A stretch of 64,000 nt of DNA, from positions 951,501 to 1,015,500 of the forward strand of contig NZ_CP135436.1 of assembly GCF_032340315.1 (NCBI RefSeq). Reading direction: 5' to 3'. The notes under the pieces were generated by a model, which was not told the DNA's origin, made no database searches, and worked only from the letters and a program-made list of their open reading frames with translations. This document shows, in pieces, positions 8,638 to 17,398 of this stretch; the stretch's first letter is position 1, and each line of letters begins with the position of its first letter. The position numbers were made by a program, and so were the translations under genes. The DNA is from Streptococcus sp. DTU_2020_1001019_1_SI_AUS_MUR_006 (GTDB taxonomy: Bacteria > Bacillota > Bacilli > Lactobacillales > Streptococcaceae).

Positions 8638-9971
8638 TGACAGATGAACGAATTCATGTCCTACGGGATATTTTATTAGAATTGCATCATGGAGCCTCCC
8701 CTGAATCCGTTCAGGAACGCTTTGATGCAACCTTTACAGGTGTATCAGCTATCGAGATTTCCCTCATGGAGCACGAGTTGATGAACTCGGACTCAGGTGT
8801 GACCTTTGAAGACGTCATGGAGCTCTGTGATGTCCATGCCAATCTCTTTAAAAATGCTGTTAAGGGTGTCGAAGTTGAAGATACAGAGCATTCAGGTCAT
8901 CCCGTGCGTGTCTTTAAGGATGAAAATCTAGCCCTTCGAGCTGCCTTGATTCGTGTTCGTAGATTGTTAGATACATATGAGTCTATGGAAGACGAGGAAA
9001 TGCTTGCGGAGATGCGTAAGGGTTTGGTTCGGCAGATGGGACTTGTAGGTCAATTTGACCGTCACTACCAGCGGAAGGAAGAGCTCTTCTTTCCTATTAT
9101 GGAGCGTTACGGACATGATTCGCCACCAAAAGTTATGTGGGGAGTGGATGACCAGATCAGGGAACTCTTTCAAACAGCTTTAGCGTCAACTAAGTCGCTC
9201 CCAGAAGTGCCAATTTCCGCCGTAAAGGAAGCTTTTGAAGCTTTTGCGACTGAATTTGAGAGTATGATTTTCAAGGAAGAGTCCATCCTCCTCATGATTC
9301 TGCTCGAATCCTTCACCCAGGATGACTGGATTCAGATTGCAGAGGAAAGTGATGCTTATGGCTATGCGATCATCCGTCCGTCTGAGAAATGGGTTCCTGA
9401 ACGTCAAAGTTTTGTTGAGGAAAAAAGTGTAGAAGAACCAACTCAGCCAGAAACTGTAGATGGACAGGTTCAACAAGTGATTGATACGCCAGAGGGTCAG
9501 TTTACTATCACCTTTACACCTAAGGAAAAGGAAGCAGTGATGGACCGAAATAGTCAGCAGGCTTTTGGAAATGGCTATCTTTCAGTTGAACAAGCTAATC
9601 TTATCCTTAATCATTTGCCTATGGAGATTACCTTTGTTAATAAGGATGATATCTTCCAGTATTACAATGACAATACGCCAGCAGATGAGATGATTTTCAA
9701 GCGGACACCGTCTCAAGTCGGGCGCAATGTCGAACTATGTCATCCGCCCAAGTATTTGGATAAGGTAAAAACCATTATGCAAGGTCTTCGTGAAGGGAAA
9801 AAAGACAAGTACGAGATGTGGTTCAAGTCAGAATCACGGGGCAAGTTTGTTCATATCACTTATGCTGCTGTACACGATGAAAATGGAGAATTTCAAGGTG
9901 TATTGGAGTATGTTCAGGATATCCAGCCTTACCGTGAGATTGATACAGATTATTATCGAGGAATAGAATAA
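8637..9971 (+). CDS. DUF438 / hemerythrin-like / PAS domain protein
   Basis: 444 residues. The N-terminal DUF438 domain (about 10-75) is followed by a hemerythrin HHE-like helical region containing FDRHYQRKEELFFPIMERYG (His near 143) and FESMIFKEESIL, then a C-terminal PAS-like domain (about 310-435) with LNHLPMEITFVNKDD and the terminal strand YVQDIQPYREID. Such proteins probably bind a di-iron centre and may sense oxygen, nitric oxide or redox state; that is family inference. The start overlaps the DUF1858 stop (TAATG). No output domain such as a kinase or helix-turn-helix is present. Confidence 0.8.
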   Translation: MTDERIHVLRDILLELHHGASPESVQERFDATFTGVSAIEISLMEHELMNSDSGVTFEDVMELCDVHANLFKNAVKGVEVEDTEHSGHPVRVFKDENLALRAALIRVRRLLDTYESMEDEEMLAEMRKGLVRQMGLVGQFDRHYQRKEELFFPIMERYGHDSPPKVMWGVDDQIRELFQTALASTKSLPEVPISAVKEAFEAFATEFESMIFKEESILLMILLESFTQDDWIQIAEESDAYGYAIIRPSEKWVPERQSFVEEKSVEEPTQPETVDGQVQQVIDTPEGQFTITFTPKEKEAVMDRNSQQAFGNGYLSVEQANLILNHLPMEITFVNKDDIFQYYNDNTPADEMIFKRTPSQVGRNVELCHPPKYLDKVKTIMQGLREGKKDKYEMWFKSESRGKFVHITYAAVHDENGEFQGVLEYVQDIQPYREIDTDYYRGIE

Positions 9972-9980
9972 GGAGAAACA

Positions 9981-10235
9981 ATGAGTTACGAACAAGAATT
10001 TATGAAGGAATTTGAAGCCTGGGTTAATACCCAAATCATGATTAATGATATGGCGCTCAAGGAAAGCCAAAAGGTCTATGAAGAAGATCAAGATGAGCGG
10101 GCTAAAGATGCCATGATTCGCTATGAAAGCCGCTTAGATGCCTACCAGTTCTTGCTAGGCAAGTTTGAAAATTTCAAGACAGGCAAGGGATTCCATGATT
10201 TACCAGAAGATTTATTTGGAGAGAGAAACTATTAA
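9981..10235 (+). CDS. DUF1912 family protein
   Basis: 84-residue acidic, helix-rich cytosolic protein matching the streptococcal DUF1912 family as I know it (SYEQEFMKEFEAWVNTQIMINDMALKES in two helical runs). Good ribosome binding site (aaggaga). It follows the DUF438 gene by nine bases and is probably co-transcribed. No known function. Confidence 0.75.
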   Translation: MSYEQEFMKEFEAWVNTQIMINDMALKESQKVYEEDQDERAKDAMIRYESRLDAYQFLLGKFENFKTGKGFHDLPEDLFGERNY

Positions 10236-10250
10236 GTTTTCAATATTGGT

Positions 10251-10275
10251 AAAGGGGAGTGGGACTCCCTTTTTC
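10251..10275 (+). terminator. Terminator after the DUF1912 gene
   Basis: AAAGGGGAGT pairs with ACTCCCTTT, followed by TT; its T-run adjoins the next promoter. Confidence 0.75.
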
Positions 10276-10276
10276 A

Positions 10277-10305
10277 TTGTTCCTTGAGCCTTTTTGTGTT
10301 ACAAT
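10277..10305 (+). promoter_or_regulatory. Promoter placing the transcription start at the next ATG
   Basis: TTGTTC (10277-10282), a 17-base spacer and TACAAT (10300-10305) with an upstream TG (extended -10). The start is expected at 10311-10312; the coding ATG is at 10312. Confidence 0.6.
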
Positions 10306-10311
10306 GTTAGC

Positions 10312-10602
10312 ATGAAAACGAAAAATATTATTAAAACAGGTTTGGTTGTGGCAGGACTTGGAGCTCTTGCCTTTGGAGCTAAGAAAGTAGCTGATGATCA
10401 CAAACTCATGAAGACGCAGGAAGAGTTGACTGCTATTGTGCGTGACTACTTTTCAGAAATGGGTGAGATTGGAACTCTCTATGTTCAAGTGTATGAAAGT
10501 AGTTTAGAACGTCTTGTTGGTGGTGTTATTTTTGAAGATGGTCGTCACTATACCTTTGTCTACGAAGATGAAGATCTCATCTATGAGGAGGAAGTTTTAT
10601 GA
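10312..10602 (+). CDS. DUF4651 family small membrane-anchored protein, probably leaderless
   Basis: 96 residues from the ATG at 10312. One N-terminal membrane helix (about 8-25, TGLVVAGLGALAFGA) is followed by a soluble acidic domain ending YEEEVL. It fits the streptococcal DUF4651 family; function unknown. No Shine-Dalgarno sequence precedes the ATG, and the extended -10 ends only six bases before it, so the mRNA may begin with AUG. The stop overlaps the start of the thioredoxin-like gene (TTATGA), which suggests an operon. Confidence 0.75.
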   Translation: MKTKNIIKTGLVVAGLGALAFGAKKVADDHKLMKTQEELTAIVRDYFSEMGEIGTLYVQVYESSLERLVGGVIFEDGRHYTFVYEDEDLIYEEEVL

Positions 10603-10916
10603 TTTCTCCGAACAGTTTAGAAGAATTAGCGAATTTAGTAGAACAGGATGGCAAGAAGGTCTTCCTTTTTGTTGCGGATTGGTGTGGTGATTGCCGCTAT
10701 ATCTACCCTGCCTTGCCAGAGATTGAAGAGAGCAATCCAGAGTTTACTTTTATACGGGTCGACCGAGATGAGTACATGGAACTTGCCAAACTTTGGGATG
10801 TATATGGGATTCCAAGTCTGGTTGTTTTAGACAAGGACAAGGAGATTGGGCGTTTTGTCAATCGTGACCGTAAAACCAAGGGGCAAATCAATGACTTTTT
10901 AGCAAGTTTGAAATAG
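10599..10916 (+). CDS. Thioredoxin-family protein
   Basis: 105 residues with the active-site motif W28-C29-G30-D31-C32 in the normal fold position (VADWCGDCRY) and the cis-proline region GIPSL. The CGDC sequence differs from classical CGPC and is common in small streptococcal thioredoxin-like proteins. No signal peptide, so cytosolic. Probable role: thiol-disulfide exchange. It overlaps the DUF4651 gene by four bases and precedes ytpR by nine. Confidence 0.9.
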   Translation: MISPNSLEELANLVEQDGKKVFLFVADWCGDCRYIYPALPEIEESNPEFTFIRVDRDEYMELAKLWDVYGIPSLVVLDKDKEIGRFVNRDRKTKGQINDFLASLK

Positions 10917-10925
10917 GAGAAAAGA

Positions 10926-11552
10926 ATGATTTTTACATATAATAAAGAACATGTCGGCGATGTCCTTATGGTCATCGTGAAAAACAGTGGAGATGCCAAA
11001 CTAGATGTTGAGCGTAAAGGTAATGTAGCGCGTGTTTTCCTAAAAGAAACTGGTGAGACTGTCGCTTGGAACATTTTTGAAGTTTCTAGCATGTTTGAAA
11101 TCTCTGAGCGCGGGCAAGTCTTTTTAACTGACGACCAAGTAGCTCGTTTGAACCAAGAATTGCAAGAAGAAGGGTTTGCTGAAGAAATCATCAATGACAA
11201 GGAACCAAAATTTGTTGTCGGTGAGATTGTAGAGATGGTTGCGCATCCAGATAGTGACCACCTCAATATCTGTCAGGTTGCTGTTGGGAAGGACAAAACA
11301 GTACAAATTGTTGCAGGTGCTCCCAATGCGCGTGTCGGTTTGAAAACCATTGTAGCTCTTCCTGGCGCTATGATGCCAAAAGGGAATCTCATTTTTCCAG
11401 GCGAACTTCGTGGGGAACAGAGTTTTGGCATGATGTGCAGCCCTCGTGAACTTGCCTTGCCAAATGCTCCCCAAAAACGTGGTGTCATTGAATTGTCAGA
11501 CGACCAAGTTGTAGGAACACCCTTTGACCCAGCTAAGCACTGGACTGCTTAA
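10926..11552 (+). CDS. ytpR: YtpR-like tRNA-binding domain protein
   Basis: 208 residues. The C-terminal half (about 95-205) is an EMAP/PheT-type OB-fold tRNA-binding domain (VVGEIVEMVAHPDSDHLNICQV, then IVAGAPNARVGL). The N-terminal half is the family's own domain (DUF4479-like). It resembles the N-terminal part of the phenylalanyl-tRNA synthetase beta chain but stands alone; the exact role is unknown. Same direction and nine bases from the thioredoxin gene. Confidence 0.88.
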   Translation: MIFTYNKEHVGDVLMVIVKNSGDAKLDVERKGNVARVFLKETGETVAWNIFEVSSMFEISERGQVFLTDDQVARLNQELQEEGFAEEIINDKEPKFVVGEIVEMVAHPDSDHLNICQVAVGKDKTVQIVAGAPNARVGLKTIVALPGAMMPKGNLIFPGELRGEQSFGMMCSPRELALPNAPQKRGVIELSDDQVVGTPFDPAKHWTA

Positions 11553-11593
11553 TTCATGAACCTTATCTATAATCATTGTTAGAGGGGAATAAG

Positions 11594-12355
11594 ATGGCAA
11601 AAAATGTGGTCATTACAGGTGCAACATCAGGTATTGGTGAAGCAATTGCGCGTGCTTATCTAAAAGAAGGTGAGAATATCGTTCTTACAGGGCGTCGAAC
11701 AGAAAGACTCGAAGTCCTAAAAAATGAGTTTTTAGAAGCCTTTCCAAATCAAAAAGTCTGGACCTTTCCGTTAGATGTTACAGATATGAGCATGGTAAAG
11801 ACTGTTTGCTCAGAAATTTTAGCAATTGTAGGTCAGGTTGATATCCTGGTCAATAACGCCGGACTTGCTTTAGGCTTAGCTCCTTACCAGGGCTATGAAG
11901 AGTTGGATATGTTAACTATGCTGGATACCAATGTCAAGGGATTGATGGCAGTTACACGCTGTCTCTTGCCTTCCATGGTAGCAGCTAATCAAGGACATAT
12001 CATCAATATGGGGTCTACTGCAGGTATATACGCATATGCTGGGGCAGCGGTCTATTCAGCAACCAAGGCTGCAGTCAAGACCTTTTCAGATGGGCTTCGA
12101 ATTGACACCATTGCGACAGATATCAAGGTAACCACTATTCAACCAGGTATTGTTGAAACAGATTTTTCAAAAGTTCGTTTCCATGGAGATGAGGCACGGG
12201 CTGCGACGGTCTATCAGGGACTCGAAGCCTTGCAGGCACAAGATATCGCAGATGCTGTTGTCTATGTAACCAGTCAACCACGACGTGTACAAATCACAGA
12301 TATGACCATCATGGCCAATCAACAAGCAACTGGATTTATGATTCACAGAGATTAA
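11594..12355 (+). CDS. Short-chain dehydrogenase/reductase (YdfG-like)
   Basis: 253 residues from the ATG at 11594, which follows gagggg; an upstream in-frame TTG (11576) is poorly placed. Classical SDR: cofactor motif TGATSGIG (8-15), NNAG, a serine near 139 and YSATK with the catalytic Tyr near 154. The arginine-rich TGRRTERL suggests NADP(H) preference. The closest well-known relatives act on serine/3-hydroxy acids, but the substrate here cannot be told from sequence. Confidence 0.88.
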   Translation: MAKNVVITGATSGIGEAIARAYLKEGENIVLTGRRTERLEVLKNEFLEAFPNQKVWTFPLDVTDMSMVKTVCSEILAIVGQVDILVNNAGLALGLAPYQGYEELDMLTMLDTNVKGLMAVTRCLLPSMVAANQGHIINMGSTAGIYAYAGAAVYSATKAAVKTFSDGLRIDTIATDIKVTTIQPGIVETDFSKVRFHGDEARAATVYQGLEALQAQDIADAVVYVTSQPRRVQITDMTIMANQQATGFMIHRD

Positions 12356-12363
12356 CATTATTT

Positions 12364-12391
12364 AAAAAAGTTACAAATTTTGTAACTTTTT
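12364..12391. terminator. Bidirectional terminator before ssbB
   Basis: GTTACAA (12370-12376) pairs with TTGTAAC (12380-12386), flanked by six As and six Ts. It isolates ssbB from the SDR gene. Confidence 0.8.
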
Positions 12392-12400
12392 TCTTTTACC

Positions 12401-12408
12401 TTCGAATA
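12401..12408 (+). promoter_or_regulatory. cin-box (ComX/SigX promoter) of ssbB
   Basis: TTCGAATA, one base from the streptococcal competence consensus TACGAATA, 22 bases before the ssbB start. It takes the place of a normal -10. Confidence 0.8.
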
Positions 12409-12429
12409 GATAAGTAGGAGGATGAAAAA

Positions 12430-12825
12430 ATGTATAATAAAGTTATTATGATCGGACGTTTGACGTCTACACCAGAGTTGCACAAAACCAACAATGATAA
12501 GTCTGTTGCACGAGCAACTATCGCAGTGAATCGCCGTTATAAAGATCAAAATGGGGAACGTGAAGCAGACTTCATCAATATTGTGGTCTGGGGAAAATTG
12601 GCTGAAACCTTGGCTAGTTATGGAAGCAAGGGTAGTCTCATTTCTGTGGATGGGGAACTTCGTACCCGTAAGTTTGAGAAGAATGGCCAGACCAACTATG
12701 TAACAGAAGTTCTCTGTACAGGTTTCCAACTCTTAGAAAGCCGTGCCCAACGTGCTATGCGTGAAAATAATGCAGGACAAGACTTAGCAGATTTGGTCTT
12801 GGAAGAAGAGGAACTTCCATTTTAA
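12430..12825 (+). CDS. ssbB: Competence-induced single-stranded DNA-binding protein SsbB
   Basis: 131 residues, OB-fold SSB (MYNKVIMIGRLTSTPELH...), shorter than housekeeping SsbA and with the acidic tail EEEELPF that recruits partner proteins. In pneumococcus SsbB is the paralogue that coats and stores internalised DNA during transformation; the cin-box and the close similarity to that protein as I recall it support this assignment. In pneumococcus groES lies nearby; here a lev-type locus sits between ssbB and groES. Confidence 0.93.
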   Translation: MYNKVIMIGRLTSTPELHKTNNDKSVARATIAVNRRYKDQNGEREADFINIVVWGKLAETLASYGSKGSLISVDGELRTRKFEKNGQTNYVTEVLCTGFQLLESRAQRAMRENNAGQDLADLVLEEEELPF

Positions 12826-12842
12826 TATCAATCAAATAGAAG

Positions 12843-12870
12843 AGCTGGTTCGCCTATAGACCAGCTTTTT
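12843..12870 (+). terminator. Terminator after ssbB
   Basis: AGCTGGT (12843-12849) pairs with ACCAGCT (12860-12866), followed by TTTT. Confidence 0.88.
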
Positions 12871-13013
12871 CTATTGTTTTTGTGCTATTGTTCGGAAATT
12901 AATTCTTAAATAGGTCAAATAAATGCACTTGTACAATAAAATCAAGCACTTTTTTTGAAAAAGTAGTAGAATAAAGTAATATATATTCAAAATTTTCAGA
13001 AAAGGAATGAAAT

Positions 13014-13997
13014 TTGACGAAAAATAAAGAGAAAATAGAATTGTTGAAATGGCTGATAAAGCGTCTATTACTGCTGATTCCAGTGGTCTGTGTTCTCTTA
13101 TGGGTTTTCGGCCGTTGTCAAACAAGTGGCATCAAGGATCAGACTAAAATTGGTGTCACCTATATGACCATGAACAATGGGTTCTATAAAAGTATTCATT
13201 CGGAAATTAGTCGAATTGCCGATGAAAGAGGAGCTCTTGTTTATGTCCGAGATCCAGAATTGGACGAAGAAAGACAGAGCCAACAGATTGATGATTTTTG
13301 TGCTCAAAAAGTTGATATGATAGTGATCAATCCGGTCAAGGGGGATAGCCAGTCAATTTTAACTGCTCTTGAAAAAGCTAGAAAACAAGGAATTAAAATC
13401 ATTGCGGTCGATACCCAACTGAAGAATTTTAAGCCGGATGCAAGTATTGTATCCGATAATTACCAAGCGGGAGTATTGATTGCTAAAGAGTTGATGAAAC
13501 GTTCTTCTAGTGCTCGGGTCCTCCTTTTGGAACATAAGGGGACTGTTTCAGCAGATACGAGGATTCAGGGCTTTAAAGACACTATAGAGGGGCACAGTTC
13601 TTATCAGATTGTCTCGGAACTAGAAACCAAGGGGCAAACGGAAATCGCCATGCCGGCCGTCCAGAATTTTTTACAATCAGGGGTTGAAATTGATACCTTG
13701 GTTGCCTTAAATGACCGCTCAGCTATAGGAGCTCTGGCTGCAATTAAGGAGCAAGGAATAACTTACCCCATTGCGATTTATGGAATCGATGGTTCACCAG
13801 ATATGAAATCTTTGTTGCACTCGACGGATGATGTTGTGGGAACCGTTGCTCAGTCTCCTTTGAAGATGGGAGATCGCGTGATGGAGATCATTCAAGATAT
13901 TGCTGAAGGGAAGAGCTATACCAAAGAGGTGAGCATTCCAGTTGAAATGATGACAAAGGAAAACATTGATCAGTTTGATGTGAATGGGTGGCAGTAA
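13014..13997 (+). CDS. levQ: Membrane-anchored ribose-binding-type sugar sensor (LevQ-like)
   Basis: 327 residues with a TTG start after aaaagga. One N-terminal membrane helix (about 14-31) lacks a good lipobox and is followed by a type 1 periplasmic-binding fold (IGVTYMTMNNGFYKSIHSEI, IVINPVKGD, NDRSAIGALAAI). No ABC permease or ATPase is near. A sensor kinase, a response regulator and a second binding protein follow without gaps. This is the layout of the levQRST four-component system of S. mutans, which senses fructose/mannose and switches on a PTS. The name rests on that gene order and domain match. Confidence 0.8.
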   Translation: MTKNKEKIELLKWLIKRLLLLIPVVCVLLWVFGRCQTSGIKDQTKIGVTYMTMNNGFYKSIHSEISRIADERGALVYVRDPELDEERQSQQIDDFCAQKVDMIVINPVKGDSQSILTALEKARKQGIKIIAVDTQLKNFKPDASIVSDNYQAGVLIAKELMKRSSSARVLLLEHKGTVSADTRIQGFKDTIEGHSSYQIVSELETKGQTEIAMPAVQNFLQSGVEIDTLVALNDRSAIGALAAIKEQGITYPIAIYGIDGSPDMKSLLHSTDDVVGTVAQSPLKMGDRVMEIIQDIAEGKSYTKEVSIPVEMMTKENIDQFDVNGWQ

Positions 13998-15313
13998 TGA
14001 GAAAGTTTAGAGGTGTCCGATACAGTTTGGCCATTCTTATGGTCGTCAATTTTATCGCTGTTATGCTAAACAGTATCATCTATCTTCAAGCAACCAACTA
14101 TATCATTGCTCAACGCCAAGCTTCTCTATTATTAGAGCGCCTAGAGCGTATTCCCTTTGCTCCATCTACGACTTTTTGGTTGTCTGCAGTTTTGTTTGCT
14201 GGGATTGCTTTGATATCGATGAGTCGATATCTGCCTCAAACGAGTCGATGGTCTATTTTTGATAAGAGGAATATTCTGGAGATTCTCCTGATGCTGCTTC
14301 TGATGTGGGTTCAAAATGTAGCTTATAACGGGCTCATTCTCTTGGTTTTTGCGGATATCTTCTATGGTTCCAAAGAGTTGAATACCAAGAGAGATCGGAA
14401 GTATTGGTTTGCCTTTATCCTAGTGAGCTTTTTGATGCTCCTTGTGACAAATTCAGATGTCTTTTCACTTTTCTTCCCGATTCCGTCCTTAGATGTCTAT
14501 ATTCATTTTTATCCTGAATCTATCCGCATTTTGGCCTTTTTCTTAAAGAATTCCCTTTATGCCTCGAATATGGTACTCTTCATTATTTCACTTTTGTTTT
14601 ATATTATGAACGTCCTTGCGGAAAACCACGAAGTAGAGGAAGAATTGGCTATGGTGTCCAAGGTTAATACGGAGTTGAACAATTATATGGCCTTGTCTGA
14701 GAAGATTGCAGAGGATCGGGAGCGTAAGCGGATTGCTCGTGAGATTCATGATACTCTGGGGCACGCACTAACAGGCATCTCAGCAGGTTTAGATGCTGTT
14801 GGGGTCTTGATCGATATCGATCCAAATCGGGCAAAAGAGCAGGTGAAAAACGTATCAGAAGTGGTCCGTGAAGGAATCCAAGATGTGAGAGGTTCTCTTA
14901 ATCGTCTTCGTCCGGGAGCACTTGAGGGACGAACTCTCAAAGATGCTTTAGAAAAGACCATCCGCGAGTATCAAATTCTTTCCAACTTACAAGTTGATCT
15001 AAACTATGAATGGGTAGATGTCGATATGGATGTCATGATTGAAGATACGATCTTTCGTGTGATTCAAGAGTCTATGACCAATGCGGTTCGCCACGGTCAC
15101 GCCAGCCAACTAAAACTCCATTTTTTTGAGGATAAAGAGAATTATTTGATCGCTTTGCAAGATAATGGAGTTGGGTTTGAAACCTTAACTTATGGTTATG
15201 GACTCAAACAGATGATGGAGCGTATTTCAATTCTAGGAGGCCAGCTTCAATTTGAAAGTCGCGATGGATTTTTCACACGTGTCAGTTTACCAAAATATAA
15301 AGAAGGGAGATAA
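13997..15313 (+). CDS. Sensor histidine kinase of the lev-type system
   Basis: 438 residues from the ATG at 13997, which overlaps the previous stop (TAATG). About five or six membrane helices (roughly 10-200) precede a NarL/DesK-type (HisKA_3) dimerisation domain with REIHDTLGHAL (phospho-His near 251). The ATPase domain shows ESMTNAVRHGHA, DNGVGF and GYGLKQMMERI. It probably responds to sugar bound by the two flanking binding proteins and phosphorylates the next gene's product. The symbols levR and levS are left off because I am not certain which partner carries which letter. Confidence 0.88.
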   Translation: MRKFRGVRYSLAILMVVNFIAVMLNSIIYLQATNYIIAQRQASLLLERLERIPFAPSTTFWLSAVLFAGIALISMSRYLPQTSRWSIFDKRNILEILLMLLLMWVQNVAYNGLILLVFADIFYGSKELNTKRDRKYWFAFILVSFLMLLVTNSDVFSLFFPIPSLDVYIHFYPESIRILAFFLKNSLYASNMVLFIISLLFYIMNVLAENHEVEEELAMVSKVNTELNNYMALSEKIAEDRERKRIAREIHDTLGHALTGISAGLDAVGVLIDIDPNRAKEQVKNVSEVVREGIQDVRGSLNRLRPGALEGRTLKDALEKTIREYQILSNLQVDLNYEWVDVDMDVMIEDTIFRVIQESMTNAVRHGHASQLKLHFFEDKENYLIALQDNGVGFETLTYGYGLKQMMERISILGGQLQFESRDGFFTRVSLPKYKEGR

Positions 15314-15316
15314 GAT

Positions 15317-16003
15317 ATGGTGATAAAAGTAATGGTGGCAGATGACCAAGCCTTGATTCGAGAATCTTTGAAAATTATTTTGTCGGCTCACTCCGACATC
15401 GAAGTGGTAGCTACAGTGGAAGATGGGAATCATGTCTTGTCCAGCATTCCACAGACGCATCCGGATCTGATCCTGATGGATATTCGGATGCCAGGCATGG
15501 ATGGGGTTTTGGCTACAAAAGAAGTAAAAGAACACTATCCGGATATCAAAATTATTATTTTAACAACTTTTGACGATGATGAATTTATCTATAGTGCACT
15601 CAAGTATGGTGCTTCAGGATATCTCTTAAAGGGAGCCTCGACAGAAGAGCTCTATGAGGCTATTAAGGTGGTGCATCAGGGTGGAGCTATGATCAATCCC
15701 AATATCGCAAGCAAGGTCTTTCAGATCTTCTCTCAAATGGCCAAATCGAATTTCTCTATTGCTGTGGATGAGGACAACGTCAAGGATTTGAGCACGACAG
15801 AATGGCGAATTATTCAAGAAGTCGGCTATGGCGAGTCAAACAAAGAAATTGCTGCCAAACTTTTCTTGTCAGAAGGAACTGTGCGCAATTACCTATCAAC
15901 GATTTTGGCGAAATTAAACCTAAGAGATCGAACGCAATTAGCAATTTGGTCAGTTCAAACAGGAGTGACTAGACGCGATTTTTCAAAAGGAAATACGGAA
16001 TGA
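15317..16003 (+). CDS. NarL/LuxR-type response regulator of the lev-type system
   Basis: 228 residues. Receiver domain (1-120) with the acidic pair DD near 9-10, phospho-acceptor D55 in LILMDIRMPG and Lys in LLKGAS; C-terminal LuxR-type helix-turn-helix with SNKEIAAKLFLSEGTVRNYLSTIL. It is expected to activate the downstream PTS promoter. Repeated TGACA/TGTCA motifs at 17310-17381 are candidate binding sites. Four bases after the kinase gene and overlapping the next one. Confidence 0.92.
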   Translation: MVIKVMVADDQALIRESLKIILSAHSDIEVVATVEDGNHVLSSIPQTHPDLILMDIRMPGMDGVLATKEVKEHYPDIKIIILTTFDDDEFIYSALKYGASGYLLKGASTEELYEAIKVVHQGGAMINPNIASKVFQIFSQMAKSNFSIAVDEDNVKDLSTTEWRIIQEVGYGESNKEIAAKLFLSEGTVRNYLSTILAKLNLRDRTQLAIWSVQTGVTRRDFSKGNTE

Positions 16004-17298
16004 AATTAAACCGAAAGCATCTTTGTTGGGGAATCGTTCTCCTTTTTGTGCTCTCTTTGAGTACTGGTTTTTATTGGTGGAAACAACAACCAATCGTGCT
16101 CCATATAGGCGTTTATGCAGGATCTAGTTGGGATGTACCGACCAGTCAACGCTCCCATGCTTTGGATCTTGCGATTCAAAAATTTGAAAAGTCCCATCCT
16201 AATGTCCGTGTGGAATATGAAAATGGGATTCCACAGTCGGATTATTCAGACTGGCTCTCAGAAAAAATTGTTTCAGGAAAGACGCCGGATGTGTTCATGG
16301 TCTCTGAGCAAGATCTGTCCTTATTGGCGGCACGTGGCGTTCTAGAAAAGTTAAATGGCTATATGAATCAAGAAGACCAAGCTGCTTTTTATCCTGTTGC
16401 ATTTGAATCAGGTGTCTATCAGGGGCAATCCTATGCCTTACCTTATGAAAGTAATCCTATTTTGATGTGTGTCAATAAAGATTTGCTGGACAAAGAAGGC
16501 ATTGAGGTTCCCAAGGAAGGTTGGAGTTTGGAAGAGTTCCATACAATTTGTAAAAAACTAACCAAAGATACCAATGGAGATGGTCAATTGGATCAGTTTG
16601 GGAGTACAGAATATACCTGGAAAGAAGCTTTGGCAGCAAATGGGGGTAGTCTCTTTCAAGGAGGGATGCTCAAACTTACGGCTCCAGAAGTCAAAGAGTC
16701 TTTGACTTTTTTACAAAAATTGGAAGAGTTGAATAAGAACTATAAGGTGAGTTCCAAAGATTTTGACCAGGGGAAAGTCGCTTTTTATCCCATGACTTTG
16801 GCTCAATATAGAACCTATAAACCTTATCCTTACCATGTTTCAAAATATTCAAACTTCACCTGGACCTGTATCCCTATGCCTGCTAAGTCAAAAACTACCA
16901 AGGCGACTTTGGTTACGACGACTTCTTTTGCCATGTCTGCTCGGACCCCTCATTCCAAGTTAGCTTGGGAATTGATGCAAGTGTTGACAGAAGATCCAGA
17001 AATTCAACAACTCCTCTTTGATCAATCTCAAGGGATTTCCGTTATGCCACAGGTGGTCCAAAGTCAGTCTAGTAAAGATCTTTTACAGGTAGATGATTTT
17101 GGCACGGATTCCTTGACCAATCAGACCTTGAATCGTATCATGGAACAAGCTGTTGAAAGTAGTCCCAAGAATGTCTCTAAAGAAATGTTGGAAAAGCTGG
17201 ACTACTTGATTGGCAATGCTTTGCGCGATCAAGATGTCGAGAACCGCTTGCCTCAAATTCAGAGGGAAATTGAAAGTAGTCTTCAGGTAGGAGTTTAA
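16000..17298 (+). CDS. levT: Membrane-anchored MalE-type sugar-binding protein (LevT-like)
   Basis: 432 residues. An N-terminal membrane helix (about 10-27) without a lipobox cysteine is followed by an extracellular solute-binding protein family 1 fold (AIQKFEKSHPNVRVEYENGIP, TPDVFMVSEQDL, YALPYESNPILMC). Overlaps the response regulator by four bases. The absence of an ABC permease and the tight linkage to a two-component pair argue for sensing rather than uptake, as described for LevT. Terminated by the hairpin at 17310. Confidence 0.82.
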   Translation: MKLNRKHLCWGIVLLFVLSLSTGFYWWKQQPIVLHIGVYAGSSWDVPTSQRSHALDLAIQKFEKSHPNVRVEYENGIPQSDYSDWLSEKIVSGKTPDVFMVSEQDLSLLAARGVLEKLNGYMNQEDQAAFYPVAFESGVYQGQSYALPYESNPILMCVNKDLLDKEGIEVPKEGWSLEEFHTICKKLTKDTNGDGQLDQFGSTEYTWKEALAANGGSLFQGGMLKLTAPEVKESLTFLQKLEELNKNYKVSSKDFDQGKVAFYPMTLAQYRTYKPYPYHVSKYSNFTWTCIPMPAKSKTTKATLVTTTSFAMSARTPHSKLAWELMQVLTEDPEIQQLLFDQSQGISVMPQVVQSQSSKDLLQVDDFGTDSLTNQTLNRIMEQAVESSPKNVSKEMLEKLDYLIGNALRDQDVENRLPQIQREIESSLQVGV

Positions 17299-17309
17299 AG
17301 AAAAATAAG

Positions 17310-17345
17310 ATGACATTGTGTCAAGTGACAGATGTCATTTTTTTG
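17310..17345 (+). terminator. Terminator of the sensor operon
   Basis: ATGACA (17310-17315) pairs with TGTCAT (17333-17338), with inner TGTCA/TGACA pairing, followed by seven Ts. The same TGACA words may serve as regulator sites. Confidence 0.7.
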
Positions 17346-17351
17346 TTACTA

Positions 17352-17381
17352 AATGTCATGTTTATCATGTGACATTTGACA
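17352..17381 (+). promoter_or_regulatory. Candidate response-regulator operator upstream of the PTS genes
   Basis: AATGTCA and TGACATT form an inverted repeat about ten bases apart, followed by TTGACA. It lies upstream of the cre site and -10, the expected place for an activator. Inference from position and symmetry only. Confidence 0.45.
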
Positions 17382-17382
17382 A

Positions 17383-17398
17383 TGTAAAAGCGCTTCCA
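17383..17398 (+). promoter_or_regulatory. Catabolite-responsive element (CcpA site)
   Basis: TGTAAAAGCGCTTCCA, with the cre core AAGCGCTT, directly upstream of the -10 TACAAT (17406-17411) of the PTS operon. Confidence 0.75.

Noticed and set aside
13014..17298. The two binding proteins as parts of ABC sugar importers
   Set aside because: No permease or ATPase gene is linked, both proteins have plain membrane anchors, and they flank a kinase-regulator pair.
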